This document shows, one piece after another, positions 43,683-52,928 of a DNA stretch of 64,000 nt. Under the pieces are notes generated by a model. It saw only the letters and a program-made list of their open reading frames with translations, was not told the DNA's origin and made no database searches. Origin of the DNA: Micromonospora sp. WMMD1082. GTDB lineage: Bacteria > Actinomycetota > Actinomycetes > Mycobacteriales > Micromonosporaceae. Positions within the stretch are counted from its first letter, which is position 1. Every line of letters begins with the position of its first letter. The DNA is taken from positions 2,931,001 to 2,995,000 of the forward strand of contig NZ_JARUBM010000002.1 of assembly GCF_029626175.1 (NCBI RefSeq), in the 5' to 3' direction. Both the position numbers and the translations under genes were made by a program.

Positions 43683-46559
43683 ATGGCCGACCACGCCGCC
43701 CCGCACCATCACCCACCCGGAAACCGGATCCGTACGACGCTCGCCGCGCTCACCGGCACCGCGCTCGTCGCCGCCTCGATCTCGGTCGTCACCCTCACCA
43801 CCACCGCGACCCCGGCCCACGCCGCCGGGCTCTCGCCGTTCGACATCGTCGGTCGGGGCGCCACCGTCCCGTTCATCGAGCACGAGGCCGAGAACGCCGC
43901 GCACAACGGCACCCGGATCGGCCCGGACCGGCGCTACGGCACCCTGCCGTCCGAGGCCAGCGGCCGGGAGGCGGTCACCCTCGACGCGGTCGGGGAGTAC
44001 GTCGAGTTCACCCTGACCGCCCCGGCGAACGCGATCACCTTCCGCTACAGCATCCCGGACAACGCCGCCGGCACCGGCCGGGACGCCACCATCGACCTGC
44101 GGGCGAACGGCACGCTGGTCAAGGCGGTGCCGGTGACCTCGAAGTACGGCTGGTACTACGGCGGCTACCCGTTCAACAACAACCCGGGCGACATCAACCC
44201 GCACCACTTCTACGACGAGGCCCGGACGCTCTTCGGCACCACGTACCCGATCGGCACGAAGATCCGGCTCCAGGTCTCGTCGACCGCGCAGTCGCCGACC
44301 TTCACCATCGACCTGGCCGACTTCGAGGTGGTCGCCGCGCCGATCGCCAAGCCGGCGAACGTGCTGGACGTGGTGACCGACTTCAGTGCCGACCCGACCG
44401 GCGCCACCGACTCCACCGCCCGGTTCCAGGCCGCCGTGGACGCCGGCCGGGCCCAGGGGCGTACGGTCTGGATTCCGCCGGGCACCTTCACCCTCTGGGA
44501 CCACGTGGTCGTCGACGGGGTGACCCTGCGCGGCGCCGGTCCGTGGCATTCGGTGCTCGGCGGCCGGCATCCCACCGACCGCAAGCGCGCCGCCGGCATC
44601 TACGGCAAGTACGTCAACGGCGGCGGTTACCGGGGCGAGATCCGGCCGCACGAGGCCGGCGGGCCCAGCCGCAACGTGGTGCTGCGGGACTTCGCCATCA
44701 TCGGTGACATCCGGGAACGGGTCGACGAGGACCAGGTCAACGCCATCGGCGGGGCGATGTCGGACTCCGTGGTGGACAACCTCTGGCTCCAGCACACCAA
44801 GGTCGGTGCCTGGATGGACGGCCCGATGAACAACTTCACCATCCGCAACAGCCGGATCCTGGACCAGACCGCGGACGGGGTGAACTTCCACTGGGGTGTC
44901 ACCAACTCCACGGTGACCAACACCTTCGTCCGCAACACCGGCGACGACGCGCTGGCCATGTGGGCGGACACCGTCCCGAACGTGGGCAACTCGTTCACCC
45001 ACAACACCATCGGCGTGACCATCCTCGCCAACCACCTGGTCACCTACGGCGGACGGGACATCCGGATCACCGACAACGTGACCGCCGACTCGGTCACCAA
45101 CGGTGGCGGCATCCACGTGGCCAACCGGTACACCGGGGTTAACGGACCGACCACCGTCGCCGGCACCATCACGGTCGCCCGCAACACGCTGATCCGCAAC
45201 GGCAACTCCGACTACAACTGGCAGTTCGGCGTCGGCGCGATCTGGTTCTCCGCGTTGAACGAGCCGATCCAGAACGCCTCGATCGTGGTCACCGACACCG
45301 ACATCCTGGACAGCTCCTACGCGGCGCTGCACTGGATCGAGGGCGCCACCAGCGGGATCAGCTTCACCAACGTACGCATCGACGGCGCCGGCACGTACGC
45401 CCTCCAGGTGCAGGCGCCCAGCCAGGTCTCGTTCACCAACGTCCGGGCCACCGGGATCGCGCAGGCCAACCCGATCCACAACTGCGTGGGCAGCGGCTTC
45501 CAGATCACCCAGGGTGCCGGCAACTCGGGCTGGTACACCGCCAACCCGTACTGCGGGCCGTGGCCGGAGCCGCAGTGGGGTGGTGGCCCGACCAGCCCGC
45601 CGCCCACCTCGCCCCCGCCCACCACCCCGCCACCGACGACGCCGCCACCCACCACGCCCCCACCGACCACGCCGCCGCCGGCCGGCGGGAACCTGGCCCA
45701 GGGCCGACCGGTCGTCGCGTCCAGCCACCACCAGACCTACCTGGCGGCCAACGCGGTCGACGGCAACGCAAGCACGTACTGGGAGAGCGTCAACAACGCC
45801 TTCCCGCAGACGCTGACCGTCGACCTGGGTACGGCCCGTTCCGTCGACCGGGTGGTGCTGAGGCTGCCCGCCGGGTGGGAGCGGCGCACCCAGACGCTCG
45901 CGGTGCTCGGCTCCACCGACGGCAACTCGTGGAGCACGCTCGCCGGTTCGGCGGGACGGGTCTTCGACCCGGCCAGCGGCAACAGCGTCTCGATCAACGT
46001 GCCCGCCGGGGAGCGCCGGTTCGTGCGGCTCAGCATCACCGGCAACACCGGCTGGCCGGCGGGCCAGGTCGCCGAGTTCGAGGTGTACGGCGGCAGCACC
46101 CCGCCACCCACCACCCCGCCGCCCACCACCCCGCCCCCGGCCGGCAACCTGGCGCTCGGTCGCCCGGTCACGGCCACCAGCCACGTCGACGTGTACGCGG
46201 CCGGCAACGCGGTGGACGGCAACGCGAACACCTACTGGGAGAGCGTCAACAACGCCTTCCCGCAGACCCTCACCGTGGACCTGGGCACCGCCCGGCAGGT
46301 GGGTCGGGTCGTGCTGAAGCTGCCACCGTCGCCGGCCTGGCAGACCCGTACCCAGACGCTGTCGGTGCTCGGCTCCACCGACGGCAACTCCTGGAGCACC
46401 CTCGCCGGATCGGCCGGGCGCACCTTCGACCCGGCCACCGGCAACACCGTGTCGATCAGTCTGCCCGCCGGTGAACGCCGGTTCGTGCGGTTGAACGTCA
46501 CCGGCAACACCGGCTGGCCGGCGGGCCAGGTCGCCGAGTTCGAGGTGCACGCCTCCTGA
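43683..46559 (+). CDS. Secreted GH87 alpha-1,3-glucanase/mycodextranase with two C-terminal discoidin modules
   Basis: A 958-residue exported enzyme: Arg-containing signal region (to about residue 48, ATPAHA), a CBM-like beta-sandwich (about 60-235), a right-handed beta-helix GH87 domain (about 240-635), a Pro/Thr linker (637-670), then two F5/8-type C modules (about 670-805 and 820-958) joined by a second Pro/Thr linker. The GH87 catalytic Asp triad of known enzymes (spaced 23 and 24 residues) is found as D398, D421 and D422 (DGVNFH, NTGDDALAMW). It would cut alpha-1,3-glucan in fungal cell walls. The ATG at 43683 follows AAGGGAG at an 11-base spacing. Confidence 0.92.
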   Translation: MADHAAPHHHPPGNRIRTTLAALTGTALVAASISVVTLTTTATPAHAAGLSPFDIVGRGATVPFIEHEAENAAHNGTRIGPDRRYGTLPSEASGREAVTLDAVGEYVEFTLTAPANAITFRYSIPDNAAGTGRDATIDLRANGTLVKAVPVTSKYGWYYGGYPFNNNPGDINPHHFYDEARTLFGTTYPIGTKIRLQVSSTAQSPTFTIDLADFEVVAAPIAKPANVLDVVTDFSADPTGATDSTARFQAAVDAGRAQGRTVWIPPGTFTLWDHVVVDGVTLRGAGPWHSVLGGRHPTDRKRAAGIYGKYVNGGGYRGEIRPHEAGGPSRNVVLRDFAIIGDIRERVDEDQVNAIGGAMSDSVVDNLWLQHTKVGAWMDGPMNNFTIRNSRILDQTADGVNFHWGVTNSTVTNTFVRNTGDDALAMWADTVPNVGNSFTHNTIGVTILANHLVTYGGRDIRITDNVTADSVTNGGGIHVANRYTGVNGPTTVAGTITVARNTLIRNGNSDYNWQFGVGAIWFSALNEPIQNASIVVTDTDILDSSYAALHWIEGATSGISFTNVRIDGAGTYALQVQAPSQVSFTNVRATGIAQANPIHNCVGSGFQITQGAGNSGWYTANPYCGPWPEPQWGGGPTSPPPTSPPPTTPPPTTPPPTTPPPTTPPPAGGNLAQGRPVVASSHHQTYLAANAVDGNASTYWESVNNAFPQTLTVDLGTARSVDRVVLRLPAGWERRTQTLAVLGSTDGNSWSTLAGSAGRVFDPASGNSVSINVPAGERRFVRLSITGNTGWPAGQVAEFEVYGGSTPPPTTPPPTTPPPAGNLALGRPVTATSHVDVYAAGNAVDGNANTYWESVNNAFPQTLTVDLGTARQVGRVVLKLPPSPAWQTRTQTLSVLGSTDGNSWSTLAGSAGRTFDPATGNTVSISLPAGERRFVRLNVTGNTGWPAGQVAEFEVHAS

Positions 46560-46561
46560 CT

Positions 46562-46600
46562 CGTGGGTGGGCCCCGGCTGCCGATCGGGGCCCACCCACG
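46562..46600 (+). terminator. Terminator between the two GH87 genes
   Basis: CGTGGGTGGGCCCCG (46562-46576) has its exact complement at 46586-46600 with a 9-nt loop, immediately after the first GH87 stop. The second GH87 gene may therefore need its own promoter, although only 61 bases remain before its start. Confidence 0.8.
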
Positions 46601-46661
46601 CCGCAAGAGCACCACACCCCGCAACGCCTCTCCACGTCCCGGAAGAAGGTGTCGATCCCCC

Positions 46662-49600
46662 ATGTCCAGATTCCGCACCCGGTTGACCGCCGTACTCGCC
46701 ACGGTCGGCCTCGCCCTCACCGCGGCGCCCGCGCCGCCGGCCGGCGCGGCCGGCGGCCCCAACCTCGCCGCCGGTCGTACCGCCACCGCCAGCAGCGTCA
46801 ACGGCCCGTACGCCGCGGCCAACGTCACCGACGGCAACGCCGGCAGCTACTGGGAGAGCAGCGGCGCCCTCCCGCAGTGGGTCCAGGTCGACCTGGGCTC
46901 GGGCCAGTCCATCGACCAGGTCAGGCTGAGGCTGCCGGCGGGCTGGGAGGCCCGCACCCAGACGCTGTCGGTGCAGGGCAGCACCAACGGGTCGAGCTTC
47001 AGCACCATCGTCGCCTCGGCCGGCCGCGCCTTCGCCCCGGGCGGCGGCAACACCGTCACCCTCGACTTCCCGGCCACCACCACCCGCTACGTCCGGATCG
47101 CCATCACCGCGAACACCGGCTGGCCGGCCGCCCAACTCGCCGAACTGGAGGTGTACGGCGCGACCGGCTCGTCGTCGACCAACCTGGCGGCGGGCCGGAG
47201 CATGTCCAGCAGCGGCCACTCCGACGTCTACGTCGCCGCGAACGCCAATGACGGCAACCAGGGCAGCTACTGGGAGAGCACCAACAACGCCTTCCCGCAG
47301 TGGATCCAGGTGGACCTCGGCGCCACGGTCACCGTCGACCGGCTGGTGCTCAAGCTGCCCGGCGGCTGGGGTGCGCGAACCCAGACGCTGACCGTGCAGG
47401 GCAGCACCAACGGGTCGAGCTTCAGCACCCTGGTCGCCTCCGCCGGGTACGCCTTCACCCCGGCGGCCAACAACACGGTGACCGTCACCGTCGGCGCGAC
47501 GTCGACCCGCCACATCCGGCTGCTGATCACCGCGAACACCGCCTGGCCCGCCGGCCAACTGTCCGAACTGGAGGTGTACGGCCCGGCCACCGGCGACACC
47601 CAGCCGCCCACCGCCCCGACGAACCTGGCGTTCACCGAGCCGGGAAGCGGACAGATCCGGCTGACCTGGTCCGCGTCGACGGACAACGTCGGAGTGACCG
47701 GCTACGACGTGTACGCCAACGGGTCACTGCGAGCCAGTGTTTCCGGTGCGACGTTGACGTACACCGACACCCAGCCGGCGAGCGCCACCGTGTCGTACCA
47801 CGTGCGGGCGAAGGACGCGGCCGGCAACGTCTCCGCGAACAGCAACACGGTGACCCGGGCGGGCAGCACGCCGGGCGGCACCAACCTCGCCGCCGGCAAG
47901 CCGGCCACCGCCTCCTCGACCGTGCACGTCTTCGCCGCGGCCAACGCCGTCGACAACGACGTCACCACCTACTGGGAGGGCGCGCCGGGTGCGTACCCGA
48001 GCACGCTGACCGTCGCGCTCGGCGCCAACGCGAGCATCAGCGCGATCGTGGTCAAGCTGAACCCGGATCCGGCCTGGGGCCCGCGTACGCAGACCTTCTC
48101 GGTCCTCGGGCGGGAGCAGTCGGCCTCCGGCTTCAGCACGCTGGTCGGCTCGGCGAACCACTCGTTCAGCCCGGCCGGCAGCAACACGGTGACCATCCCG
48201 GTGTCGGCGACCGCCGCCGACGTCCGGCTCCAGTTCACCGCCAACACCGGGTCGTCCAACGGGCAGGTCGCCGAACTCCAGGTGATCGGCACCCCGGCGC
48301 CGAACCCGGACCTCACCGTCACCAACCTGACCTTCGCGCCGGCCGCGCCGGTGGAGACCGACCAGATCACGCTCACCGCCACCGTGCGTAATGCTGGCAC
48401 GCTGGCCTCCGGCGCGACCACCGTCGACTTCGCCCTGGACGGGACGAAGGTGGGCCAGGCGAACGTCGGCGCCCTGGCGGCCGGCGCGTCGACCACCGTG
48501 TCGACCACCATCGCCGCCCGGGACGCCGGCAGCTACCAGCTCAGCGCCACGGTCGACCCGGCGAACACCGTCATCGAGCAGGACGAGTCGAACAACGGCC
48601 GGACCGCGGCGAGCGCCCTGGTGGTCAGCCCGGTGGCCAGCTCGGACCTGGTCGCCTCGGCGGTCACCTGGTCACCCGGCACGCCGAGCGCGGGCGCCAC
48701 GGTCACCTTCTCGGTGACCCTACGCAACCAGGGCACCATCGCCTCGGCGGGTGGCGCGCACGGCATCACCCTCACCGTGCTCAACGACGCCGGCACGGTG
48801 GTACGGACCCTCACCGGCTCGTACACCGGCACCATCGGCGCCGGTGCCATGGCCGGCCCGGTCAACCTGGGCACCTGGACGGCGGCCAACGGCCGGTACA
48901 CCGTCCGGGTGGTGATCGCCGCCGACGCCAACGAGTTGCCGGTGAAGCGGGCCAACAACACCAGCGAGCGGCCGCTGTTCGTGGGACGTGGCGCCAACCT
49001 GCCGTACGACATGTACGAGGCCGAGGAGGGCACGGTCGGCGGCGGGGCGCAGGTGGTCGGGCCGAACCGGACCATCGGCGACCTGGCCGGCGAGGCGTCC
49101 GGCCGCCGGGCGGTGACCCTCAACACCACCGGCGCGTACGTCGAGTGGACCACCAAGGCGGCGGCCAACGCCCTGGTCACCCGCTTCTCCATCCCGGACG
49201 CCCCGAACGGCGGTGGGATCAACTCGACGCTGAACATCTACGTCAACGGCGTGCTGCACAAGCCGATCAGCCTCACCTCGAAGCACATCTGGCTGTACGG
49301 CCCCGAGGCCAGCCCGAGTGACTCGCCGAGCGCCGGACCGCCCCGGCACATCTACGACGAGGCGAACGTGCTACTCAACTCCACCATCCCGGCGGGCAGC
49401 CGGATCCGGTTGCAGAAGGACCCGGCGAACTCCACCACGTACGCCATCGACTTCATCAACCTGGAGCAGGTGACTCCCCAGGAGAACCCGGACCCGGCGC
49501 GCTACCGGGTGCCCAACGGGTTCAGCCACGCCGACGTGCAGAGCGCGTTGGACGCGGTCCGGATGGACACCACCGGCAACCTGGTCGGCGTCTACCTACC

Positions 49601-50672
49601 CGCCGGCACCTACGAGACCGCCCAGAAGTTCCAGGTGTACGGCAAGGCGGTGAAGGTGGTCGGTGCCGGCATGTGGTTCACCCGGTTCCAGACTCCGGCG
49701 TCGCAGCAGAACACCGACGCCGGTTTCCGGGTGGAGCCCAGCGCCAGCGGGTCGTCCTTCGAACACCTCGCCTTCTTCGGCAACTACACCGTCCGCCAGG
49801 ACGGACCGGGCAAGGTCTGGGGTGAGCTGAAGGACGTCGACAACCTGACCCTGGACAACGTCTGGGTCGAGCACACGGTCTGCGCGTACTGGGGCGTCAG
49901 TGTCAGCGGCCTGAAGATCACCAACAGTCGGTTCCGGAACACCTTCGCCGACGCGGTGAACCTGACCAACGGCAGCACCAACAACCTGATCAGCAACTCG
50001 GAGGGCCGCTCCAACGGCGACGACGCGTTCGCGCTCTTCTCCGCCACCGACCAGGGCGCGTCGACCGGCAACCACGGCAACGTGTTCGAGAACCTGACCG
50101 CCACGCTGACCTGGCGGGCGGCCGGAGTCGCGGTGTACGGCGGCCACGACAACGTGTTCCGCAACCTCTACATCGCGGACACGCTGACCTACTCCGGCAT
50201 CACGATCAGCTCGCTGGACTTCGGCTACCCGTTCATCGGGTTCGGGGCCAGCCCGCCGACCCGGTTCGAGAACATCTCGCTGATCCGGACCGGCGGTCAC
50301 TTCTGGGGCGCGCAGACCTTCCCGGCGATCTGGGTGTTCTCCGCGTCGAAGGAGTTCCGCGGCATCCGCGTCAGCGACGTGGACATCGTGGACCCGACCT
50401 ACTCGGGCATCATGTTCCAGACCAAGTACACCGGCAGCCAACCGGAGAACCCGATCACCGACACGGTCTTCACCAACGTGTCGATCTCCGGCGCGCAGCG
50501 CAGCGGTGACGCCTTCGACGCCAAGTCGGGCTTCGGCATCTGGGCCAACGAGATGCCCGAGCCAGGCCAGGGCCCCCCGGTCGGCTCCGTCACCTTCAAC
50601 AACCTGCGCCTGACCAACAACCACCAGGACATCCGCAACACCACCTCCACCTTCACCATCACCCGCAACTAA
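46662..50672 (+). CDS. Secreted GH87-type protein with three N-terminal discoidin modules, FN3 and CARDB domains
   Basis: A 1336-residue exported enzyme. Order: signal peptide (1-29), F5/8 type C modules at about 31-165 and 172-307, FN3 (313-402), a third F5/8 module (405-543), two CARDB-like Ig domains (about 550-645 and 655-775), the CBM-like sandwich (about 780-940), and the beta-helix GH87 domain (942-1336). The catalytic triad spacing is kept: D1097, D1120 and D1121 (FADAVNLT, SNGDDAFALF). It is a paralogue of the gene upstream with the accessory modules moved to the N-terminal side. The ATG at 46662 (AGAAGG, long spacing) gives the signal peptide. Confidence 0.9.
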   Translation: MSRFRTRLTAVLATVGLALTAAPAPPAGAAGGPNLAAGRTATASSVNGPYAAANVTDGNAGSYWESSGALPQWVQVDLGSGQSIDQVRLRLPAGWEARTQTLSVQGSTNGSSFSTIVASAGRAFAPGGGNTVTLDFPATTTRYVRIAITANTGWPAAQLAELEVYGATGSSSTNLAAGRSMSSSGHSDVYVAANANDGNQGSYWESTNNAFPQWIQVDLGATVTVDRLVLKLPGGWGARTQTLTVQGSTNGSSFSTLVASAGYAFTPAANNTVTVTVGATSTRHIRLLITANTAWPAGQLSELEVYGPATGDTQPPTAPTNLAFTEPGSGQIRLTWSASTDNVGVTGYDVYANGSLRASVSGATLTYTDTQPASATVSYHVRAKDAAGNVSANSNTVTRAGSTPGGTNLAAGKPATASSTVHVFAAANAVDNDVTTYWEGAPGAYPSTLTVALGANASISAIVVKLNPDPAWGPRTQTFSVLGREQSASGFSTLVGSANHSFSPAGSNTVTIPVSATAADVRLQFTANTGSSNGQVAELQVIGTPAPNPDLTVTNLTFAPAAPVETDQITLTATVRNAGTLASGATTVDFALDGTKVGQANVGALAAGASTTVSTTIAARDAGSYQLSATVDPANTVIEQDESNNGRTAASALVVSPVASSDLVASAVTWSPGTPSAGATVTFSVTLRNQGTIASAGGAHGITLTVLNDAGTVVRTLTGSYTGTIGAGAMAGPVNLGTWTAANGRYTVRVVIAADANELPVKRANNTSERPLFVGRGANLPYDMYEAEEGTVGGGAQVVGPNRTIGDLAGEASGRRAVTLNTTGAYVEWTTKAAANALVTRFSIPDAPNGGGINSTLNIYVNGVLHKPISLTSKHIWLYGPEASPSDSPSAGPPRHIYDEANVLLNSTIPAGSRIRLQKDPANSTTYAIDFINLEQVTPQENPDPARYRVPNGFSHADVQSALDAVRMDTTGNLVGVYLPAGTYETAQKFQVYGKAVKVVGAGMWFTRFQTPASQQNTDAGFRVEPSASGSSFEHLAFFGNYTVRQDGPGKVWGELKDVDNLTLDNVWVEHTVCAYWGVSVSGLKITNSRFRNTFADAVNLTNGSTNNLISNSEGRSNGDDAFALFSATDQGASTGNHGNVFENLTATLTWRAAGVAVYGGHDNVFRNLYIADTLTYSGITISSLDFGYPFIGFGASPPTRFENISLIRTGGHFWGAQTFPAIWVFSASKEFRGIRVSDVDIVDPTYSGIMFQTKYTGSQPENPITDTVFTNVSISGAQRSGDAFDAKSGFGIWANEMPEPGQGPPVGSVTFNNLRLTNNHQDIRNTTSTFTITRN

Positions 50673-50700
50673 CCCCACCCCACCCTCACCCACCCCTTAG

Positions 50701-50718
50701 CCCGCGACGCATCGCGGG
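50701..50718. terminator. Bidirectional terminator after the second GH87 gene
   Basis: CCCGCGA CGCA TCGCGGG gives a 7-bp stem with a 4-nt loop, extended by C-rich/G-rich flanks, between two convergent genes. Confidence 0.7.
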
Positions 50719-50730
50719 TGGGGGTGGGGT

Positions 50731-51495
50731 TCAGGGGGTGGGGTGGCCGTGGCGGCCGGCGCCGGCGGTGAAGAGGGCGGCGCCGGTCGCGGCGTCGGCG
50801 GCCAGGGAGTGCATGCCGTATGCCAGCTCGGTGGCCAGGGCCTCCGGTTCGGGGTGGGTGGCGGTGGCCAGCACCGAGGCGCGGTCGTTGCGCAGGCAGG
50901 TCTGCGGGTGGCGGGCGATCTCGGCGGCCAGCCGCTCGGCCGCCGCCCGGGACTCACCCGGGCCGACGAGCCGGTTCACCAACCCCATCACGTACGCCTC
51001 ATCGGCGGGCACCGCACGCCCGGTGAGGATGAGGTCCATGGCCCGGCTCTCGCCGATCAGCCGGGGCAGCCGCACCGTCCCGCCGTCGATCAACGGCACT
51101 CCCCACCGCCGGCAGAAGACCCCGAGCACCGCGTCGGCCTCGGCGACCCGTAGGTCGCACCAGAGCGCCAGCTCCAGCCCACCGGCCACCGCGTACCCGG
51201 AGATCGCGGCGATCACCGGCTTGCCGAGCACCATCCGCGTCGGACCCATCGGGCCGTCGCCATCCGGCTCGACCCGGTTGCCGCTGGGCGTACCGATCGC
51301 CTTGAGGTCGGCGCCCGCGCAGAACGTGCCGCCGGCTCCCCAGAGCACCGCGACCGCCGCGTCCGGGTCGGCGTCGAAGGCCCGGAACGCGTCGGCCAGC
51401 GCCCGCGCGGTCGGCCCGTCGACCGCGTTGCGCACCGCCGGCCGGTCCAGGATCACCGTGGTCACCGGCCCGTCGCGCTCCACCCGTACCGCCAT
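50731..51495 (-). CDS. Enoyl-CoA hydratase family protein
   Basis: A 254-residue crotonase-fold protein: VTTVILDRPAVRNAVDG at the start, TFCAGADLKAIG (oxyanion loop), and AAISGYAVAGGLELALWCDLRV. It also carries GVFCRRWGVPLIDGGTVRLPRLIG. Actinobacterial crotonases of this type lack strong substrate clues. Start is the ATG at 51495, with only a weak GACAAG site. Its role is separate from the earlier hydratase pair at 23.8 kb. Confidence 0.88.
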   Translation of the reverse strand: MAVRVERDGPVTTVILDRPAVRNAVDGPTARALADAFRAFDADPDAAVAVLWGAGGTFCAGADLKAIGTPSGNRVEPDGDGPMGPTRMVLGKPVIAAISGYAVAGGLELALWCDLRVAEADAVLGVFCRRWGVPLIDGGTVRLPRLIGESRAMDLILTGRAVPADEAYVMGLVNRLVGPGESRAAAERLAAEIARHPQTCLRNDRASVLATATHPEPEALATELAYGMHSLAADAATGAALFTAGAGRHGHPTP

Positions 51496-51581
51496 CTTGT
51501 CAGCATGCCCTGCCGGGGCCTGGCTGGCTATTCGTCCTCGACGACCGGTTTGCGACGGCGTACGGCGGGAAGTCGCTACTC

Positions 51582-52433
51582 GTGCGAGCGTTGTTGACGA
51601 AGATCGAGCAAGCCTCCGGCCTGGACCGGTTCGGTGACCGGGTGCAGCAGGTTGTCCAGGGAACCCTTCGTGGGCAACGGGTCCGGGACCTGCTGCACGG
51701 GGTCTGGCTGGGCCATCCGCTGCACCCGGCGATGGTGCAGGTGCCGGTCGGCGCCTGGATGAGCGCGGCCGTGCTGGACCTGATGCCCGGCCAGCGGCGG
51801 GCAGCCACCACACTGACCGCGGTCGGCACGCTCAGCGCCGTGCCGGCGGCGGTGGCCGGGCTCAACGACTGGGCGGCGCTCGCCCGCGACCAGCGCCGCG
51901 TCGGCCTGGTGCACGCCGCGTCCAACACCGTCGGGCTGGCGCTGTACGGCGGTTCGCTGGCCGCGCGGCTCTCCGGTCGGCATGGGCTCGGCCGCGCCCT
52001 GGGCTGGCTCGGGCTCGGTGCCGTCGGCGCCGGGGCGTATCTCGGCGGGCACCTGGCGTACAAACAGGGTGCCCAGGTGAACGTGAGCGTCTCCGACCTG
52101 CATCTGATCAGCGACGGCTGGCACTCGCTCGCCGAGATGGCCGCCCTTCCGCAGCGGGAACTGGTCACCCGCCAGGTGGACGACGTATCGCTGGTCCTCT
52201 ACCGGCACGGCGACGACGTGACCGTCATGCTTGAGCGCTGCCCGCACCAGAGCGGCCCCCTCGGCGAGGGCGAGGTACGCGAGATCGACGGGCACGCGTG
52301 CGTGGTGTGCCCGTGGCACGGCAGCACGTTCCGCCTCAACGGTGGCGAGGTCGTGCACGGGCCGTCCTCGAACGACCAGCAGATCCTGCCGACCCGAGTG
52401 GTGAACGGCGTGCTGGAGGCCAGGCTGCCCTGA
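51582..52433 (+). CDS. Rieske [2Fe-2S] protein with DUF2231-type membrane domain
   Basis: The 283-residue protein joins a DUF2231 membrane region (about 40-155: HGVWLGHPLHPAMVQVPVGAWMSAAVLD) to a C-terminal Rieske domain (about 180-283) with ligands in RCPHQSGPL and VVCPWHGSTF (CxH...CxxH). Such proteins act in membrane electron transfer, but the partner is unknown. The GTG at 51582 is the only reasonable start. The next 490 bases are non-coding. Confidence 0.9.
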   Translation: MRALLTKIEQASGLDRFGDRVQQVVQGTLRGQRVRDLLHGVWLGHPLHPAMVQVPVGAWMSAAVLDLMPGQRRAATTLTAVGTLSAVPAAVAGLNDWAALARDQRRVGLVHAASNTVGLALYGGSLAARLSGRHGLGRALGWLGLGAVGAGAYLGGHLAYKQGAQVNVSVSDLHLISDGWHSLAEMAALPQRELVTRQVDDVSLVLYRHGDDVTVMLERCPHQSGPLGEGEVREIDGHACVVCPWHGSTFRLNGGEVVHGPSSNDQQILPTRVVNGVLEARLP

Positions 52434-52503
52434 CCCCGGTGCGGGCCGCGCGCGACGGGCCCGGTAGGGCCGGGCGGTCGGGCGAGGGTTACTCTCCTCG
52501 CGC

Positions 52504-52580
52504 CCTGTCGAGCTGAACCGTCTGTGCTCTCACCCTCGCCCGTCCGTGACGCGATTCACCTGTGCTATCAGCTCGACAGG
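52504..52580. repeat. 13-bp inverted repeat at the edge of the tandem-repeat region
   Basis: CCTGTCGAGCTGA (52504-52516) and its exact complement (52568-52580) are 51 bases apart. The right arm is the start of the first unit of the tandem repeat array, so the two structures overlap. Confidence 0.6.
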
Positions 52581-52815
52581 CGCGGCGGCCCACACCGGGA
52601 TCCGTCGGCGTGAACCGCGGGGCGGGCCTGGCTGGTGGTCAGCTGTGCTGTCAGCTCGACCCGGACGCGGCCTATGCAGGAAGCCCTTCGGCCCGAACCG
52701 GCGCGGGACGGGCCTCTGGCTGGTGGTCAGCGTGCTGTCAGCGCGACACGGGCACGGCCTACGCAGGGAGCCATTCGGCGTGAACCGCGCGGGGGCTGGC
52801 CTGGCTGGTGGTCAC
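52562..52815. repeat. Three imperfect tandem repeats of about 85 bp in a non-coding gap
   Basis: Units begin near 52562, 52645 and 52732 (spacing 83 and 87 bp). Each opens with GTGCTNTCAGCNCGAC and ends with a CTGGCTGGTGGTCA block. The whole 495-base gap from 52434 to 52928 contains no convincing gene. The third copy is slightly diverged. A tandem array could be a transcribed structured RNA, a binding array, or slippage product. Confidence 0.7.
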
Positions 52816-52928
52816 CCTGGTTGCCCGGCGCTGGTGCACCGCGTCCGGCTTGGCGGGCCGTCCGATCGCGCGGCGAACCGCACGGGGGAGGTTCGACGGG
52901 CGCAGTTGCCGGCCACGGCGGTCTGCCG

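Noticed and set aside
41724..47558. A 1944-codon open frame on the minus strand
   Set aside because: It runs opposite to the permease, glucosidase and GH87 genes, is full of low-complexity His/Arg/Gly/Val composition, and has no domain. It is a high-GC shadow.
52562..52815. CRISPR-like array
   Set aside because: Units are about 85 bp and contiguous, without short constant repeats separated by unique spacers; no cas genes are present.
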